Assembly (NCBI GenBank): GCA_009667805.1 | Contig: CM019069.1 | Coordinates: 99,235,204 to 99,299,203, forward strand | Reading direction: 5' to 3' | From: Leptobrachium leishanense | Lineage: Eukaryota; Chordata; Amphibia; Anura; Megophryidae | DNA length: 64,000 nucleotides | Shown here: positions 53,852 to 64,000 of the stretch, in pieces | How the letters are laid out: every line of letters starts with the position of its first letter | Numbering within the stretch: the stretch's first letter is position 1 | Position numbers and translations under genes: made by a program | The notes under the pieces: generated by a model | What the model was told of the DNA's origin: nothing | The model's database searches: none | What the model saw: only the letters and a program-made list of their open reading frames with translations

Positions 53852-54817
53852 TCATTTCCCAGTGTTCACTCGATGCCATTCTGGCGAAACTTTTGCTGGG
53901 GTTGGTTGGGCCTCTTGAGTTGGCGTGCAATCACCAGTGAGATTCCATTCTCGCAGAAGCTGAAAACCCGTAGTAATATCATTCATGACATGAAGAGTGT
54001 TTTGTCTCCATACGAGTAGTTTGGTCGGGTATCCCCATCTATACGGCATTTTGTGTTCTCTCAAGATTGTTGTGACAGGTGTAAATTCTCGTCTTTTAGC
54101 CATGGTTGCTGCAGAAAGGTCTGGAAAGAACGAGATGGACAAGTATGGCTCAGGCAGCTTTCCTATCTTCCTGACCTCAGACATCAGCTCTTCCTTGACA
54201 CGAAAGAAATGGACTCTGACTAATGCATCTCGAGGTATCGCGGAGGCCATATTTTTTGGTTTGGGAAGTCTGTGCACTCTATCCAGCTGCAAATCCTGGG
54301 CAGGCGTTGATGGGAGAAGTGACTGAAAGAGACTTGTGACGTATGCATGTAGATCCTCAGCTTTCACTGATTCTGGAATACCTCTGAGTCTTATGTTGTT
54401 TCTTCTAGAACGATCTTCCAGGTCAGCCATCTTCCGTTGCATCGATTCTTGTGTCGTTTTAAGTGATTTGTAGGCATCCACCAGTTCATTATGAGCGAGG
54501 CATAAATCATCTGTTTTCGCTTCCAGTTGGTCAGTGCGGTCACCAAGATCACGTATATCTTTGTGAAGTTCTGTCACTATAGATTTAAAATCTTCCTGTA
54601 ACGAGTCCCTTAACTCCCCCAACATGGCTCTGAGTTGTTGTTCAGACGCCGGATGAGAGGTCGGTGGGGTCGCGGGAGAGGTCTCTCCAGCCACATCGCG
54701 CTGCCTAGGGGAGCACGCACCCTGGGAGCCGCCATCTTGTGAGGCCTTCCCTTTCCGCGCTGATTCCAGGATCTCCAAGCAGCGTTGTGCCTTCGAGGGA
54801 GCCTTTGGTGGGGCCAT
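53852..54817 (-). CDS. L1-A ORF1 protein
   Basis: An intact 321-residue frame. Order: basic, Pro-rich N-terminus; a long coiled coil (about 60-140, including LREDSL-type heptads such as TELHKDIRDLGDRTDQLEAK); an RNA-recognition-type domain (RRNNIRLRGIPE, then LDRVHRLPKP); and a C-terminal domain (TTILREHKMPYRWGYPTKLL). This is the L1 ORF1p architecture: a trimeric nucleic-acid chaperone that coats LINE RNA. It is 460 bp upstream of ORF2 in the same orientation. Still open, but the partner ORF2 is broken. Confidence 0.9.
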   Translation of the reverse strand: MAPPKAPSKAQRCLEILESARKGKASQDGGSQGACSPRQRDVAGETSPATPPTSHPASEQQLRAMLGELRDSLQEDFKSIVTELHKDIRDLGDRTDQLEAKTDDLCLAHNELVDAYKSLKTTQESMQRKMADLEDRSRRNNIRLRGIPESVKAEDLHAYVTSLFQSLLPSTPAQDLQLDRVHRLPKPKNMASAIPRDALVRVHFFRVKEELMSEVRKIGKLPEPYLSISFFPDLSAATMAKRREFTPVTTILREHKMPYRWGYPTKLLVWRQNTLHVMNDITTGFQLLREWNLTGDCTPTQEAQPTPAKVSPEWHRVNTGK

Positions 54818-54982
54818 CGCTAGTGTCCCTGAATGTTAAGGGGCTTACCCCGTGATTTTGACGGGATTCCGCCGGGTATGAGAGCCGCAGGGTTGGGATT
54901 ATGCCGGTGGGTAGACGGAGCTCAGCTCACTCGCGTCCTCCTCGCATGGCTTCCGGACACGTCCCCCCCATTCCTATATCTT

Positions 54983-55497
54983 TAAGATCAGAGATGCTGA
55001 CACGTATTCATGCCAGTTACATTGGTGGAGAAACATGCTATAGGCAAGCACGAGATACCCTATACTGGCCCAACATGCAGAATGAGATTAAAGACTTTGT
55101 TAGCCATTGCTCGGCATGCAATGAATATGCATAGGCACAACAGAAAGAACCCATGATGTCACATGTGCTGCCCACCCGGCCTTGGCAAATTGTAAGAAAT
55201 GGACTTATTGAATTATGCTGGGCAAGATTTTCTACTAATTGTTGATCACTATTCTGACTTTTGGGAGATTGAGCTACTTCCTGACCTGTCTGCTGATACT
55301 ACAATCAGGTGTTGTAAAGTACAGTTTGCACGTTATGGCCAGCCGGATAGGGTAATCTCAGATAACGGACCTCAATTCGCATGGGTGCAATTCAGATGGT
55401 TCTCTGCGGATTGGGGATTTGAGCACGTTACCTCATCGCCTCGGCACCCGCAAGCCAATGGCAAAGCGGAATCGACCGTCAAGATCGTGAAGAATGG
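54983..55497 (+). pseudogene. Gypsy-B integrase
   Basis: Continues the frame interrupted by L1-A: RIHASYIGGETCYRQARDTL and FVSHCSACNEYA (zinc-binding His/Cys), a stop at 55132, then the core with LLIVDHYSDFWEIELL (Asp), VISDNGPQFAWVQFRWF (Asp) and HPQANGKAESTVKIVK (Glu). It is cut after the catalytic Glu by the second L1 at about 55498. Confidence 0.88.
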
Positions 55498-55593
55498 GGA
55501 GTGGCCTGACCGAGCTGGAGGATGACTGTGTGATCTTGGAGCTCCAGCCATAACGCTGATTAAAACGCTTTTCAGATCACTGATCCACAGGTA

Positions 55594-56476
55594 ATGGTGA
55601 AAGGCAGAGGCAAGAGGCTGCCCACCTCGACACCGGGTGTCCCCCGAACCCCTCAAGTGGGAACTATGGAGCCTTTTCTACACACACCGGCCACGCGCTC
55701 TTCTGGGCCTAGTCAGGCGGCGTCGATTTCGCCGGAACCATCTGAGGCCTCTGAAATGGAGGAACAATCCCACATGCTTCGCCTGGCAGACCTCATTGCG
55801 GCATTACCAACCAAGCGAGACCTGCAAAAACTGTCTACGACGTTGGGGAATTCACTGAAAGGCGAGGTCTCCGAAATGCGGTCCAGTCTCCAGGCCTTAG
55901 AAGAACGGGTTACCCACCTTGAATCCACAGAGCGCTCTCCATCGATGGCCGCCGGGGTAGGCCCTAACCCTCAGGTACTAACCACCTTTTTGCGCCACGT
56001 GGATGATCTTGAAAGTATATCACGTCGACATAACATACGGATACGAGGGGTTAAAGAAGAAGAGACAGGCACACAGATTTATTTAATCAGACTGTTCCAG
56101 TTTTTGCTTCCAGATGGGAATATCGTGCTTTCGGATGTGGATAGAGCCCACCGTGTCTTTAGATCTGCACGATCCACCTCTCAAATCTCAATCGGCCCCA
56201 AGAGACATTATCTGCCATTTGCCGAATTTTGTTATGATGGAACGGCTGTTTAAAGCGGCACAAGCAAGACGTGCATGGGAATTCACATTATCAGCTAGGA
56301 TGGCCCTTCGACCAGTTACTGCTGATTTGAGGAAGGCAGATATCTTATATCGGTGGGGATACCCATTTTCTCTGACTGTACTTCGGAACGGTATTGTGAT
56401 TTTGATTACCGCACCGAATGATGTGTCGTCATTTCTTCAACGCCTTCAACTTCCTGATTTAGTGATCTCGGACTGA
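55594..56476 (+). pseudogene. L1-B ORF1, one frameshift
   Basis: Starts MVKGRGKRLPTSTPGVPRTP. Coiled-coil region (LSTTLGNSLKGEVSEMRSSL), then ISRRHNIRIRGVKEEE and LSDVDRAHRVF of the RNA-binding domain. A frame change near 56190 leads into LFKAAQARRAWEF and ADILYRWGYPFSLTVLRNGI of the C-terminal domain, ending at 56476. Confidence 0.88.
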
Positions 56477-58106
56477 GAACAGCTGCACCTGGGGGACCAG
56501 ATGCCGTCTCTACTCCAACCTCGACCACAGTGGCCCCATGGACCTGGGGACTGCAGGAAAAAACGCCGCACAGAGGATTCTTTGGATGCTCACCCTAGCG
56601 ATTGAAATCTGCGCTCCTGGTAATGGTTTGTACCCATAGTGATCACCCTTTATGATCTGCCCATGCCCTCAGAGACCCTGAGAAGTCCTCCTTAGTGACA
56701 CTCCTGAGGCCCGTGTGCCCTCCACGTACTTTATTTGATTCCTGATTTTCATGACTTGGCTAACCCTGAGCGCTATTTGAATTGCTGATTTACAACAGGG
56801 ACGAACCGTCCCAATAGTGCATCCATTGAGTCACTTTATTCCTGCCTCCATTCACCGCCTCGTTTTCATTATCCTTGCAGCATTACTGCATGGCATCTCT
56901 TTTGGTGATGTGGAGTATGTGATGTTTTATTTGTTGATAATTATTGCTGTTATTTGTAGAAATAAGGTTTTGGATTACTTAGGATAAGAGGGGATGGTTG
57001 GTTGGGGGACATTGTGGGAGGTGGGAGGCTAGATTTGTGGAGAAATAAGAGACAGAAAGGTTTCTGCGAAGAGCATTACTCCCATGAGGGTCGAGTGATG
57101 GGGGAGGGAAGGGGAATAAAGTTATTGTATAAAGAGGGAGGCGGGAGGAGGGGGAAGAATAAGAAAAGGGGAGGGAGGGGGACTAACATGGGGGATAGAA
57201 TACAAAAAAAATAATTATGATATGTGATGGTATTTTTTCTGAGAGATAAATTGGCTTTACTTTACCTATAAAGTACGTTTATATTTTATTATTATAGAAG
57301 GGAGGGGACACAGGATTCTTTCCTGAGACATGGGAAGGGTTATAATATATTTGAAAAGGTTGGGGAGGGAAATTCATAAGCGAGGGAAGGGGCGGTTTAT
57401 GGATATAAGTATTGTATTTCTACCTTTTATACAAAAAAAATAAAAAAAAATTCTTTTACATCTTGAACCTTGAGCTTGTAACTGGGTAACCTATTAATCT
57501 AGAATTGGAATCACACTGTATGGTGCACGGACGATTTGGATGGAGGGGTCGGGATCTGGGGGTGTATGGGCTAGGGTCGGGTTGACGGGGAGGAGGATGG
57601 ATGGAGAGGTTCGGGAAAGACGGGTGTGGTCGCGCTGGATAGCTCGATTGGTGTAGTGATTGTTCTGCTTAATGATATATGACTGAATACAAACTACTTC
57701 CAACCTCGATATTGACTGCTATACTGAATGGTGGGTTATGTCGGGTTTTCTTTGTTGCCTATGCAATTTTGATGTACCCTATCGCTCCTTGCGGATCGGC
57801 GACTGATCCTGTAGACCAGTGTTACTGGTCATCCTCTACATGGTCTTTATTTGAACGTTGTTTGTGATTCAAGAGAGTAACATTTGCATACACTTCTCTC
57901 CCCGGAGGTTTATACGTCCATCTGTACCTCAGGCCCTATCAGGTGAGTTCGCTCCTGTGATAGTGTGCCTGACAGTCGTTTTTGTCTCACTGTTTTCTAT
58001 CTGATTTGTATTCTTCTTTTCTGGTTCATTTCTTACTCTACGCTCTTCTTTACTTCTCTTTTCTCCCCCCCTTTTTTTTTCCTCCTTCCTAGTCCCTTAA
58101 TTTGAT
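56477..58106 (+). other. L1-B inter-ORF region
   Basis: 1.6 kb without a recognised gene, much longer than the 460 bp spacer of L1-A. It includes a purine-rich stretch (GGGGAGGGAGG-type, about 57100-57190) and several A-rich runs. Part may be a separate insertion, for example an LTR-less remnant around 56900-57480, but I find no boundary repeats. Confidence 0.45.
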
Positions 58107-59528
58107 ATGGCTGATAGACCGGGAGTGGTTCGGGGGAATGAGGGGTCGGCCTTTCGGCACAGACCTTTACAATTCCTTACGTATAATGCTAAGGGACTGA
58201 ACATTCCAGAGAAAAGAAGTCGCCTGTTGAGAGAACTTGTCTCTCTTCGGACAGCCGTAGTCTTTCTGCAAGAGACACATTTTAGAGCAGGGGATCCATC
58301 TCAATTTATTTCACGGGCATACCCTACAGGATTTTTTAGCGATTATGTAGACGGAAATCTAGAGGTATGGCTATTCTCATTTCGAAAGATGTTCCCTTTC
58401 AAGTGACGGATCAATTATCTGATGCAGAGGGCCGTTATATTTTTGTCAAAGGCTCTATCCTGGATACCCAATACACATTTGCTTCCATCTACCTGCCAAA
58501 TACGAACCAACACAAATGCTTGGCACGTATTCTTAAAAAACTCTCCCACTTTACTGCTGGTACAGGTATATTGATCTTGGCAGGAGACCTTAATGTTCCC
58601 CTCGAATGCAAATGGGATACCTCTAAATGATGCTCATCCATACCTTCCAGTACCTTGAGACATATTAGACGTTCTCTGGATGCAATGAGACTGGTGGATG
58701 TATGGCGCACCTTTAACGCAGGTGCAAGGGATTTCTCTTATTATTCGACAGTACATGGCTCCTACTCGAGACTGGACTACCTTTTCGTCCAGCAGCATCA
58801 ATTACAATTAATCTCCGACACGAATATAGTTATTTGTTCTTGGTCCGACCACTCACCGGTCTGGATGCTATTGACATCTCCCTTGCACACCCTAAAGAAC
58901 GGACATGGCGATTGAATGTTACGTTGCTTGATGACCTAGACTTCACTACTGAAATCTCTACGCATTTAACAAATTATTTCCGCGATAACTTTGATGCAGA
59001 AGGAGTCCCAGACACGACGGTATGGGAAGCGCACAAGGCAGTGGTTCGTGGTCTGTTAATTAGCAAGGCCACCGCACTGAAGAAAGCTACTTCTTTGGAG
59101 GGTAATGATTTAATAGAACGAATTAATGATTGGACTCTTTTTCCGATGCCACCCCTACGGATCTTGAGCTGACAGAAGCTATGCAATTAAGACGTCGACT
59201 CAATGACATGCTGAATGACAAGTTGTGCCTGGACGCTGCGAAAGCTAACTGTTTGTTCGCTCTCTGTGAAAATAAGCCAGGCAGGTTCCTTGCTACCTTA
59301 TTGAAACAACATCGACAAACAGATTACATCTCTAAAATTAGATTACACTCTGGCCACTGTACTCCTCACCCTGATGAGATCACTAATGCATTTGCATCTT
59401 ACTACCAGAATTTGTATGACTTGGACTCTTCGGAAGGAAGGGATCCCTCTACTGAGGCACTGACTGAATACCTTAAGCAGGACTCCAAATTTCCACTCGC
59501 CTGCTCGCATTTGGCGAGTGGAAATTAA

Positions 59529-59707
59529 GTGAGGGCGAGTGGAAATGCACAGGCAGGCAACACAATATATTATATTGTGCTGCCTGTGCTACATATTGCG
59601 GCCGCAGTCGTGTTTTTTTTTCTTTCGGGCACCTCTGGAATATGCAGCACAGACAGCGCACTAGAATTTATTATGCTGCCTGCGTGCCCATTTCCACTCG
59701 CCCTCAC
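59529..59707. mobile_element. Nested TTAA MITE, 19 bp perfect terminal repeats
   Basis: 179 bp between TTAA at 59525-59528 and 59708-59711. Ends GTGAGGGCGAGTGGAAATG and its exact inverse. Secondary inverted blocks (CAGGCAG / CTGCCTG) lie inside. The host sequence just left also carries a TTTCCACTCGCC pair, so the insertion may have targeted a related element. Confidence 0.85.
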
Positions 59708-59716
59708 TTAAGTTGT

Positions 59717-59815
59717 ATCTGGGGTCTGATGTCAAGGTATTAATGTATCTGGGGTGTGATGCCTGGGTATTCATGTATCTTGGGTCTCTGTCTGGGTATA
59801 CATGTATCTGGGTAT
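59717..59815. repeat. Minisatellite, about 30 bp unit
   Basis: Three to four imperfect copies of GTATCTGGGGTCTGATG plus a GGTATTCAT-type tail, immediately right of the nested MITE. Confidence 0.8.
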
Positions 59816-61147
59816 TATTGTTGTTATTTGTTTTTCTAACTTTATTCTGAATAAAACATTAAACAGTGTAATTTCATATGATAATTTAGGATGGTGTGTT
59901 TAGGGGAGGAGTTAAGGGCAGGGTAGGTGGGGCAACTGGTGGCGAGTAACTCTTACGACCTGGCTAGTAGCTTGAGAGATGAAATTTTAAGCCCTGCCTT
60001 AAGGATAAATTACTACCTTGACCCAGGATGCTAGAGAGACTTTAGCTGGTGCTATCACGGAGATGGAACTGGCCTCGACCTTAAAAATGTTGAAAAAGGG
60101 AAAAGTCCAGGACCGGATGGGCTTCCATCAGAATACTATAAGCATTTCTCAATTGTTTTGCTTCTGAATTTACTGAGGACATTTCGGGCAATTGGGCCTG
60201 AAGGCCGCTTTCATCTGGCCACGCTAGCGGCTACGATAACAGTTATCCCCGAACCGGATCGGGACCGAGCTGATTATAAGAATTATAGGCCAATCTCCTT
60301 GTTGAACGTAGACACAAAGATATTAGCAAAACTGCTTGCGGAACGCCTGAACATCTTTCTACCTGCTCTGATAAAACCTGACCAGGTCGGTTTTGTACCT
60401 GGAAGGGAGGTTAAGGACGCCACGACGAGGGTCCTGAACGCTCTTACTTCAGCCAACGCTTCCAAGTTAGAATTACTGCTTTTTTCGGCTGTTGCCGAAA
60501 AGGCGTTCGATAGAGTCAAATGGAATGATCTGTTTTCGGTCCAAATGGGAATCCCAGAGGAGTTCCTGCAATTGGTCTCTGCTTTGCCGACGGCGAGGGT
60601 CTGTATTAATGGAGCCCCGTCTCGTCCCATCTGGATTTGCAATGGGACGAGACAGGGATGCCCACTCTCACCCTTACTATTTGCACTTTATCTGGAGCCA
60701 CTGCTTGAAACTGTTCGTAGAAGTCAGATCATAAAAGGAGTTAAAGGTCGTAAACTTATGCATGTTGTATCGGCATATGCGGATGACCTCACGTTCATGT
60801 TAACTGACGCGGAATCGTCCATACCGGAGGATCTTCGACTGCTTGCAGAGAACGGCCAGTTCTCGGGCTTTCGGATAAACCTGGAAAAATCTGAGTTGCT
60901 CCCCATTAATTTGCCTACCCCATTCTTACGATGCTTATGAGCGACGCATCCTTTGGCATGGTGCAAAGATAAATTGAAATATCTGGGTATCTGGTTATCA
61001 TCCTCACACCACAAATTATAAGATTTCAACTATAAGCCCCTTCTGGTCTCTTTTGAAAAGGACTTGGCGGGTTGGACGAGTAAATTTATATCTTGGTTTG
61101 GTCGTGGTAATGTGAGCAAAAAGAATATCATGCCCCGCTTACTCTAT

Positions 61148-61618
61148 TAGGGTTATTCAAAGAGAATCGAAAAGCCACCGCACGTTCGGTGACTTTTCGT
61201 TCTCTTCAATTTGGTCCGATTTGGCGATCCCATTTCAGCAACCCTGCGGTGCATTCAGCAAGCACCACAGGGTCCCCGAATTGCAGTGAAAGGTCACCGC
61301 AAACCTGCCGAAAACTCACCGCAAAACGAGGGCGAACGCACACCCAAACCCGCAAAAACATCTGGATTAACCCACCGAAAACGCCGGAAAAACCCGAGCA
61401 GTAGCCGATCACACGCAGCGCAACTGCCGGAAAAAGGCGACACCGCAGATGAATGCAGTGAATTAATTAAAAAAACAGTTTGCTTGAATGTTTGAAAAAT
61501 GAAACACTGTTTGCAAAGAAACTACTGAGCGAAAATGTCTGAAATTTACATATGAGGTCCAAGGAATGATAATAAAAAGGGCTGTCACAGAAAAATAAGT
61601 AAAGTTAAAGAATTTTTT
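61148..61618. mobile_element. MITE, CAGGGTTATTC family, cut by piggyBac copy 2
   Basis: Starts TAGGGTTATTCAAAGAGAAT and matches the 900 bp copy at 31955 over about 470 bp (for example ACATATGAGGTCCAAGGAAT in both). The right part is displaced by the piggyBac element at TTAA 61619-61622 and lies beyond the window. Confidence 0.88.
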
Positions 61619-61629
61619 TTAACCCCTTA

Positions 61630-62295
61630 AGGACCCAGGACGTACCATGTACGTCATTGCAGCGGGTCTCTTTTAGACCCGCTGACGTACATGGTACGTC
61701 CTGCGGTTTTTTGAGCGCTGGAAGCGATCGGATCGCTTCCAGCAGCTCAAACGCCATTGCAGGATGCCTGGGAGTCCTGGCATCTGTGCAATGGCGGTGA
61801 GAAGTGCCGGGGCACCTTGTGATCGCTCCCCGGAGCGATCAACATCCGGTTTCACCGGAGAGGTGCCCGTCACTCTAGAGAGCGCTGGAAGCGATCGGTA
61901 TCGCTTCCAGCTGCTCTGTGTATATTGCAGGGATGCCTCGACATCGAGGCATCCTTGCAATATGCTTACCTGCCGCCGGTCCGCTAAGTGATCGCTCCCC
62001 CCGAGCGATCACTTCCGGTAGCGGCAGGAAGTACAGAGTGCTACGAGGTATCGTGGCACTCAGTACAAAACGATCACATGAGTGATCAGGTGCTCTGCTG
62101 GGTGCCTCGAGGGATCAAGGCACCCAGCAGAGTAAAAAAAGTGTAAAAAAAGTAAAAAAAGAAAAAGAAAAATCAATAAAAAGGTATAAAATAAAATAAA
62201 CTGACAGCCAAGATGGCGCTGCCCTTCTAAGGGCAGGGTCATCTTGGGGCTGAGTGGGATGTTCCTAGCCTGCCTCATCAGAGAGGCAGGCTAGC
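61630..62295. repeat. Hairpin array of piggyBac copy 2
   Basis: Same series of consecutive inverted repeats as in copy 1, from GGACGTACCATGTACGTCA to AGGCAGGCTAGCAACATCC. Some stems are more perfect here: GAGCGCTGGAAGCGATCGGA pairs fully, whereas copy 1 has a mismatch. Confidence 0.9.
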
Positions 62296-62698
62296 AACAT
62301 CCAATCAGAAGTAAAAAAAAAATCAAAATAAAATTTCTAATTTGTCAGGTCAGGTCAATATTTTGTAAATATTGTCTCTGACCTCTGTGATTCTCCCTCC
62401 CTCTCCTCACTTGTGTTTTGGTGAGCGAGAGAGAGAGATCAGATTTGACAGGTTAGAGATTTTAGTGAGATTAGAAAAATTGAGGCAGATATAGAGAGAT
62501 TTTAGTGAGATTAGAAAAATTTAGGCAGATTTAGAGAGATTTTAGGGAGATTTAGAAGAATTGAGGCAGGTTTAGAGTGATTTAGAGAGATTTAGGTGTT
62601 TATTTGTATTTTCTTGTGAAACCCAACGGTTCTTCTAAGAACCAACTATCCGCTTATTATATATAATAATTATAAAATTTTATAATCTATTATATATA

Positions 62699-64000
62699 AT
62701 GTCTGAGAGGGTGTACAGCGCCGAGGAGGCATATGCCATCCTGGCGTCAGAATCTGAGGCATCTGCGTCAGACTCCGACCCTGATTTTGACCCCGCCAAC
62801 TGCTCAGAGACGTCGCTAGATACATCATCTACGCTGGCTGATGTATCTAGTGATGTTTCTGATGCAGATCCTGGGTCACCACCTGCCAGCAGGAGACGCA
62901 CAGCTCCAGCTGAGGAGTGGGTAGTGCCTCATCGCCAGAGGCCAGATATCCCTCCTTTCACGGCAAATCCTGGCATCAATATTGATGTTGCAGGATTTAC
63001 CGCCACACAGTTTTTGCAGGTGTTTATGGGGGATGATTTGTTGGGCCACATCGTGGCCCAATCAAATCTGTATGCCCATCAGCATTGTGCTGCGAAGCCA
63101 GACTCCTACTTGGCAAGGCAGCAATGGACCCCGCTAGATGTGCCAGAATTTCTGAAATTCTGGGCACTTACTATGCTGATGGGCATCATAAAGAAGCCCT
63201 CAATTCGCTCCTACTGGAGCAGTAGCCCCATCTGCTCTACCCCCATTTACCCCCAATCAATGTCACGTAGAAGGTATGAAAACATTTTGCGTTTCATGCA
63301 CTTCAGTGACAACAGCCTGTGCCCTCCTAGAGAGCATCCCCAGTTTGACAGGCTGTATAAAATCCGCCCCCTGATTACCCACTTCGCCGCCAGGTTTGCA
63401 GAGGCTTATACACCTGGAAGGAATATCTGCGTGGATGAATCCCTAATGAAATACAAGGGAAGGCTGGGATTCAAGCAGTATATTCCTTCCAAACGCTCCA
63501 GGTATGGAGTGAAGGTGTATAAGCTCTGTGACAGCGAGAGTGGGTATACTCAGGCCTTCCGGGTGTACGAGGGAAAGGATAGTAGCCTTGACCCTCCAGG
63601 TTGCCCAGAACACATGGGAACCAGTGGCAAGATTGTGTGGGACCTACTTTTTCCCCTCATGAACAAAGGGTACCACTTGTATGTTGATAATTTTTATACA
63701 AGTGTCCCTTTGTTCAAGCTGCTGTATTGTTTTGATACAGCAGCATGCGGTACTGTTCGCAAGAACCGCGTAGGTTTCCCAGCACAGCTTGTCCGCACCC
63801 GGTTAAAAGGGGGGAGACCTCAGCTCTGCGCCAAGAGGAGCTGTTGGCGGTCAAGTACAGAGACAAGAAGGATGTATACCTTCTATCCACCATCCACACT
63901 GAGAGGTCTCTGTACGTGGCAGAGCTGAGCGCATCAGGAAGCCAGTGTGCATCAAAGCCTATAACCGGCACATGGGTGGGGTTGATCTGGCAGATCAGCT
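62699..64000 (+). pseudogene. piggyBac transposase copy 2, two lesions, 3' end missing
   Basis: Same start and length landmarks as copy 1, with catalytic blocks VDESLMKYKGR and LYVDNFYTS and, near the window end, HMGGVDLADQ. A C is missing after the A4G6 run (63805-63814), shifting the frame after residue 372. A 10-base deletion follows near 63908, between two copies of AGGTCT. The two lesions together do not restore the frame. The cysteine-rich C-terminus is beyond the window. Confidence 0.93.

Larger units (their letters stand above)
44830..54968 (-). mobile_element. L1/Tx1-type LINE (L1-A), full length
   Basis: Flanked by the 14 bp duplication ATTCCTATATCTTT. With the LTR element removed it is about 5.7 kb: 5' UTR of about 150 bp, ORF1 (53852-54817), a 460 bp spacer, ORF2 (53391 to 45128, split) and a short 3' UTR ending in an AATAAAAAC-containing tail. 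A complete 5' end with both ORFs nearly open points to a fairly recent insertion. Single-base frame changes in ORF2 and the LTR insertion make it inactive. Confidence 0.93.
31603..55497 (+). mobile_element. Gypsy-B: host of the nested insertions, internally deleted
   Basis: Fragments that read in register across insertions: gag start (31757-31954), gag to RNase H remnant (32858-32999), connection region (39784-39946), zinc-binding region (44742-44829 continued at 54983) and integrase core (to 55497). The 3' part is beyond an L1 insertion and outside the window or lost. RT and most of RNase H were deleted before the later insertions. Insertions in order along it: MITE, Gmr1-like element, piggyBac, L1, second L1. 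Confidence 0.85.
59477..59998. mobile_element. TTAA-flanked element in L1-B ORF2
   Basis: 522 bp between TTAA at 59473-59476 and 59999-60002. Ends GCAGGACTCCAAATTTC and, inverted, GGCAGGGCTTAAAATTTC. No coding capacity; Kolobok- or piggyBac-type by target. It contains a second TTAA element and a short minisatellite. L1-B ORF2 resumes at about 60010. Confidence 0.75.
55498..61147 (+). mobile_element. Second L1/Tx1-type LINE (L1-B), interrupted
   Basis: Plus strand, starting with GGGGAGTGGCCTGACCGAGC inside Gypsy-B integrase. Holds ORF1, a 1.6 kb spacer and ORF2 up to the RT and beyond. ORF2 is interrupted by a TTAA element (59477-59998) and cut again by the MITE starting at 61148. The 3' end lies outside the window. 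Same clade as L1-A but a different family: protein blocks match only moderately. More decayed than L1-A. Confidence 0.88.
58107..61147 (+). pseudogene. L1-B ORF2, multiply broken
   Basis: Starts MADRPGVVRGNEGSAFRHRP. Endonuclease blocks: TYNAKGLNIPEKRSRLL, AVVFLQETHF, ILILAGDLNVPL and GSYSRLDYLFVQQ. RT blocks: NYRPISLLNVDTKILAKLLA, AEKAFDRVKWNDLF, CNGTRQGCPLSPLLFALYLE and VSAYADDLTFML (YADD present). Frame changes near 58365 and 59135, a TGA at 58627, and the TTAA element between 59477 and 59998 break it. After 60940 the frame is lost but the sequence continues L1-like to 61147. Confidence 0.9.
61623..64000 (+). mobile_element. Uribo-like piggyBac transposon, copy 2 (runs off the window)
   Basis: Left end CCCCTTAAGGACCCAGG after TTAA 61619-61622. 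Sequence order and detail match copy 1 at 39947 (hairpin array, AGATTTAG leader, transposase). By eye the transposase regions are around 99% identical, so the two insertions are from the same recent burst. Confidence 0.95.

Noticed and set aside
1..64000. CRISPR arrays, bacterial operons, ribosome-binding sites
   Set aside because: Globin introns, polyadenylation signal and vertebrate transposons show a eukaryotic genome; tandem repeats here have no spacer structure.

Overview
The window looks like a transposon-dense stretch of a vertebrate genome, most likely an anuran amphibian. The only host gene I can support is a complete three-exon alpha-like globin on the minus strand (2656-6351). Nearly everything else is mobile DNA: Uribo-like piggyBac transposons, L1/Tx1-type LINEs, CR1 and Rex1/L2-like LINE ends, Tc1, hAT and Harbinger-like elements, several TTAA-flanked non-autonomous families, chromodomain Gypsy elements and a Gmr1-like LTR element. 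The species assignment is inference; vertebrate is firm.

Region by region. 1-2570: unassigned sequence, a possible solo LTR and a 25-31 bp minisatellite. 2572-6426: the globin gene, with polyadenylation signal, three exons, GT-AG introns, a TATA box and two adjacent MITEs in intron 1. 6427-12860: AT-rich intergenic DNA with MITEs and a fold-back element that carries a TTAA element, which itself carries a hAT-type MITE. 12864-15946: a decayed hAT transposon interrupted by a CR1 LINE. 15950-24494: a chromodomain Gypsy (Gypsy-A, + strand) cut by a Rex-like LINE, a Harbinger-like MITE containing a TTAA element, a second LINE 3' end and a further MITE. 24495-31229: palindrome-rich repeats, a decayed Tc1 and unassigned repeats.

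31230-64000 is a nested stack. A second Gypsy (Gypsy-B, + strand, internally deleted) was hit successively by a 900 bp MITE, a Gmr1-like LTR retrotransposon (33000-39778, minus, target duplication AACAG), a piggyBac element (39947-44737, TTAA), a full-length L1 (44830-54968, minus, 14 bp duplication) that itself holds a non-autonomous LTR element (46716-51175, TTTAT), and a second L1 family (from 55498, +). That last L1 contains two nested TTAA elements, a MITE copy and a second piggyBac copy that runs off the window. Because Gypsy-B reading frames resume across most of the junctions, boundaries and insertion order can be read almost base by base.

The most notable points are: (1) the Gmr1-like element has integrase upstream of reverse transcriptase, and the smaller LTR element in the L1 shares its LTR ends, primer-binding site, polypurine tract and first gag domain but replaces pol with a repetitive reading frame, so it looks like a non-autonomous partner; (2) piggyBac and several TTAA elements carry long series of back-to-back hairpins; (3) the two piggyBac copies each have one frameshift within about 15 bp of the same homopolymer; (4) the globin has Gln at the distal-histidine position. 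I could not run alignments or searches, so family names rest on motif recognition.
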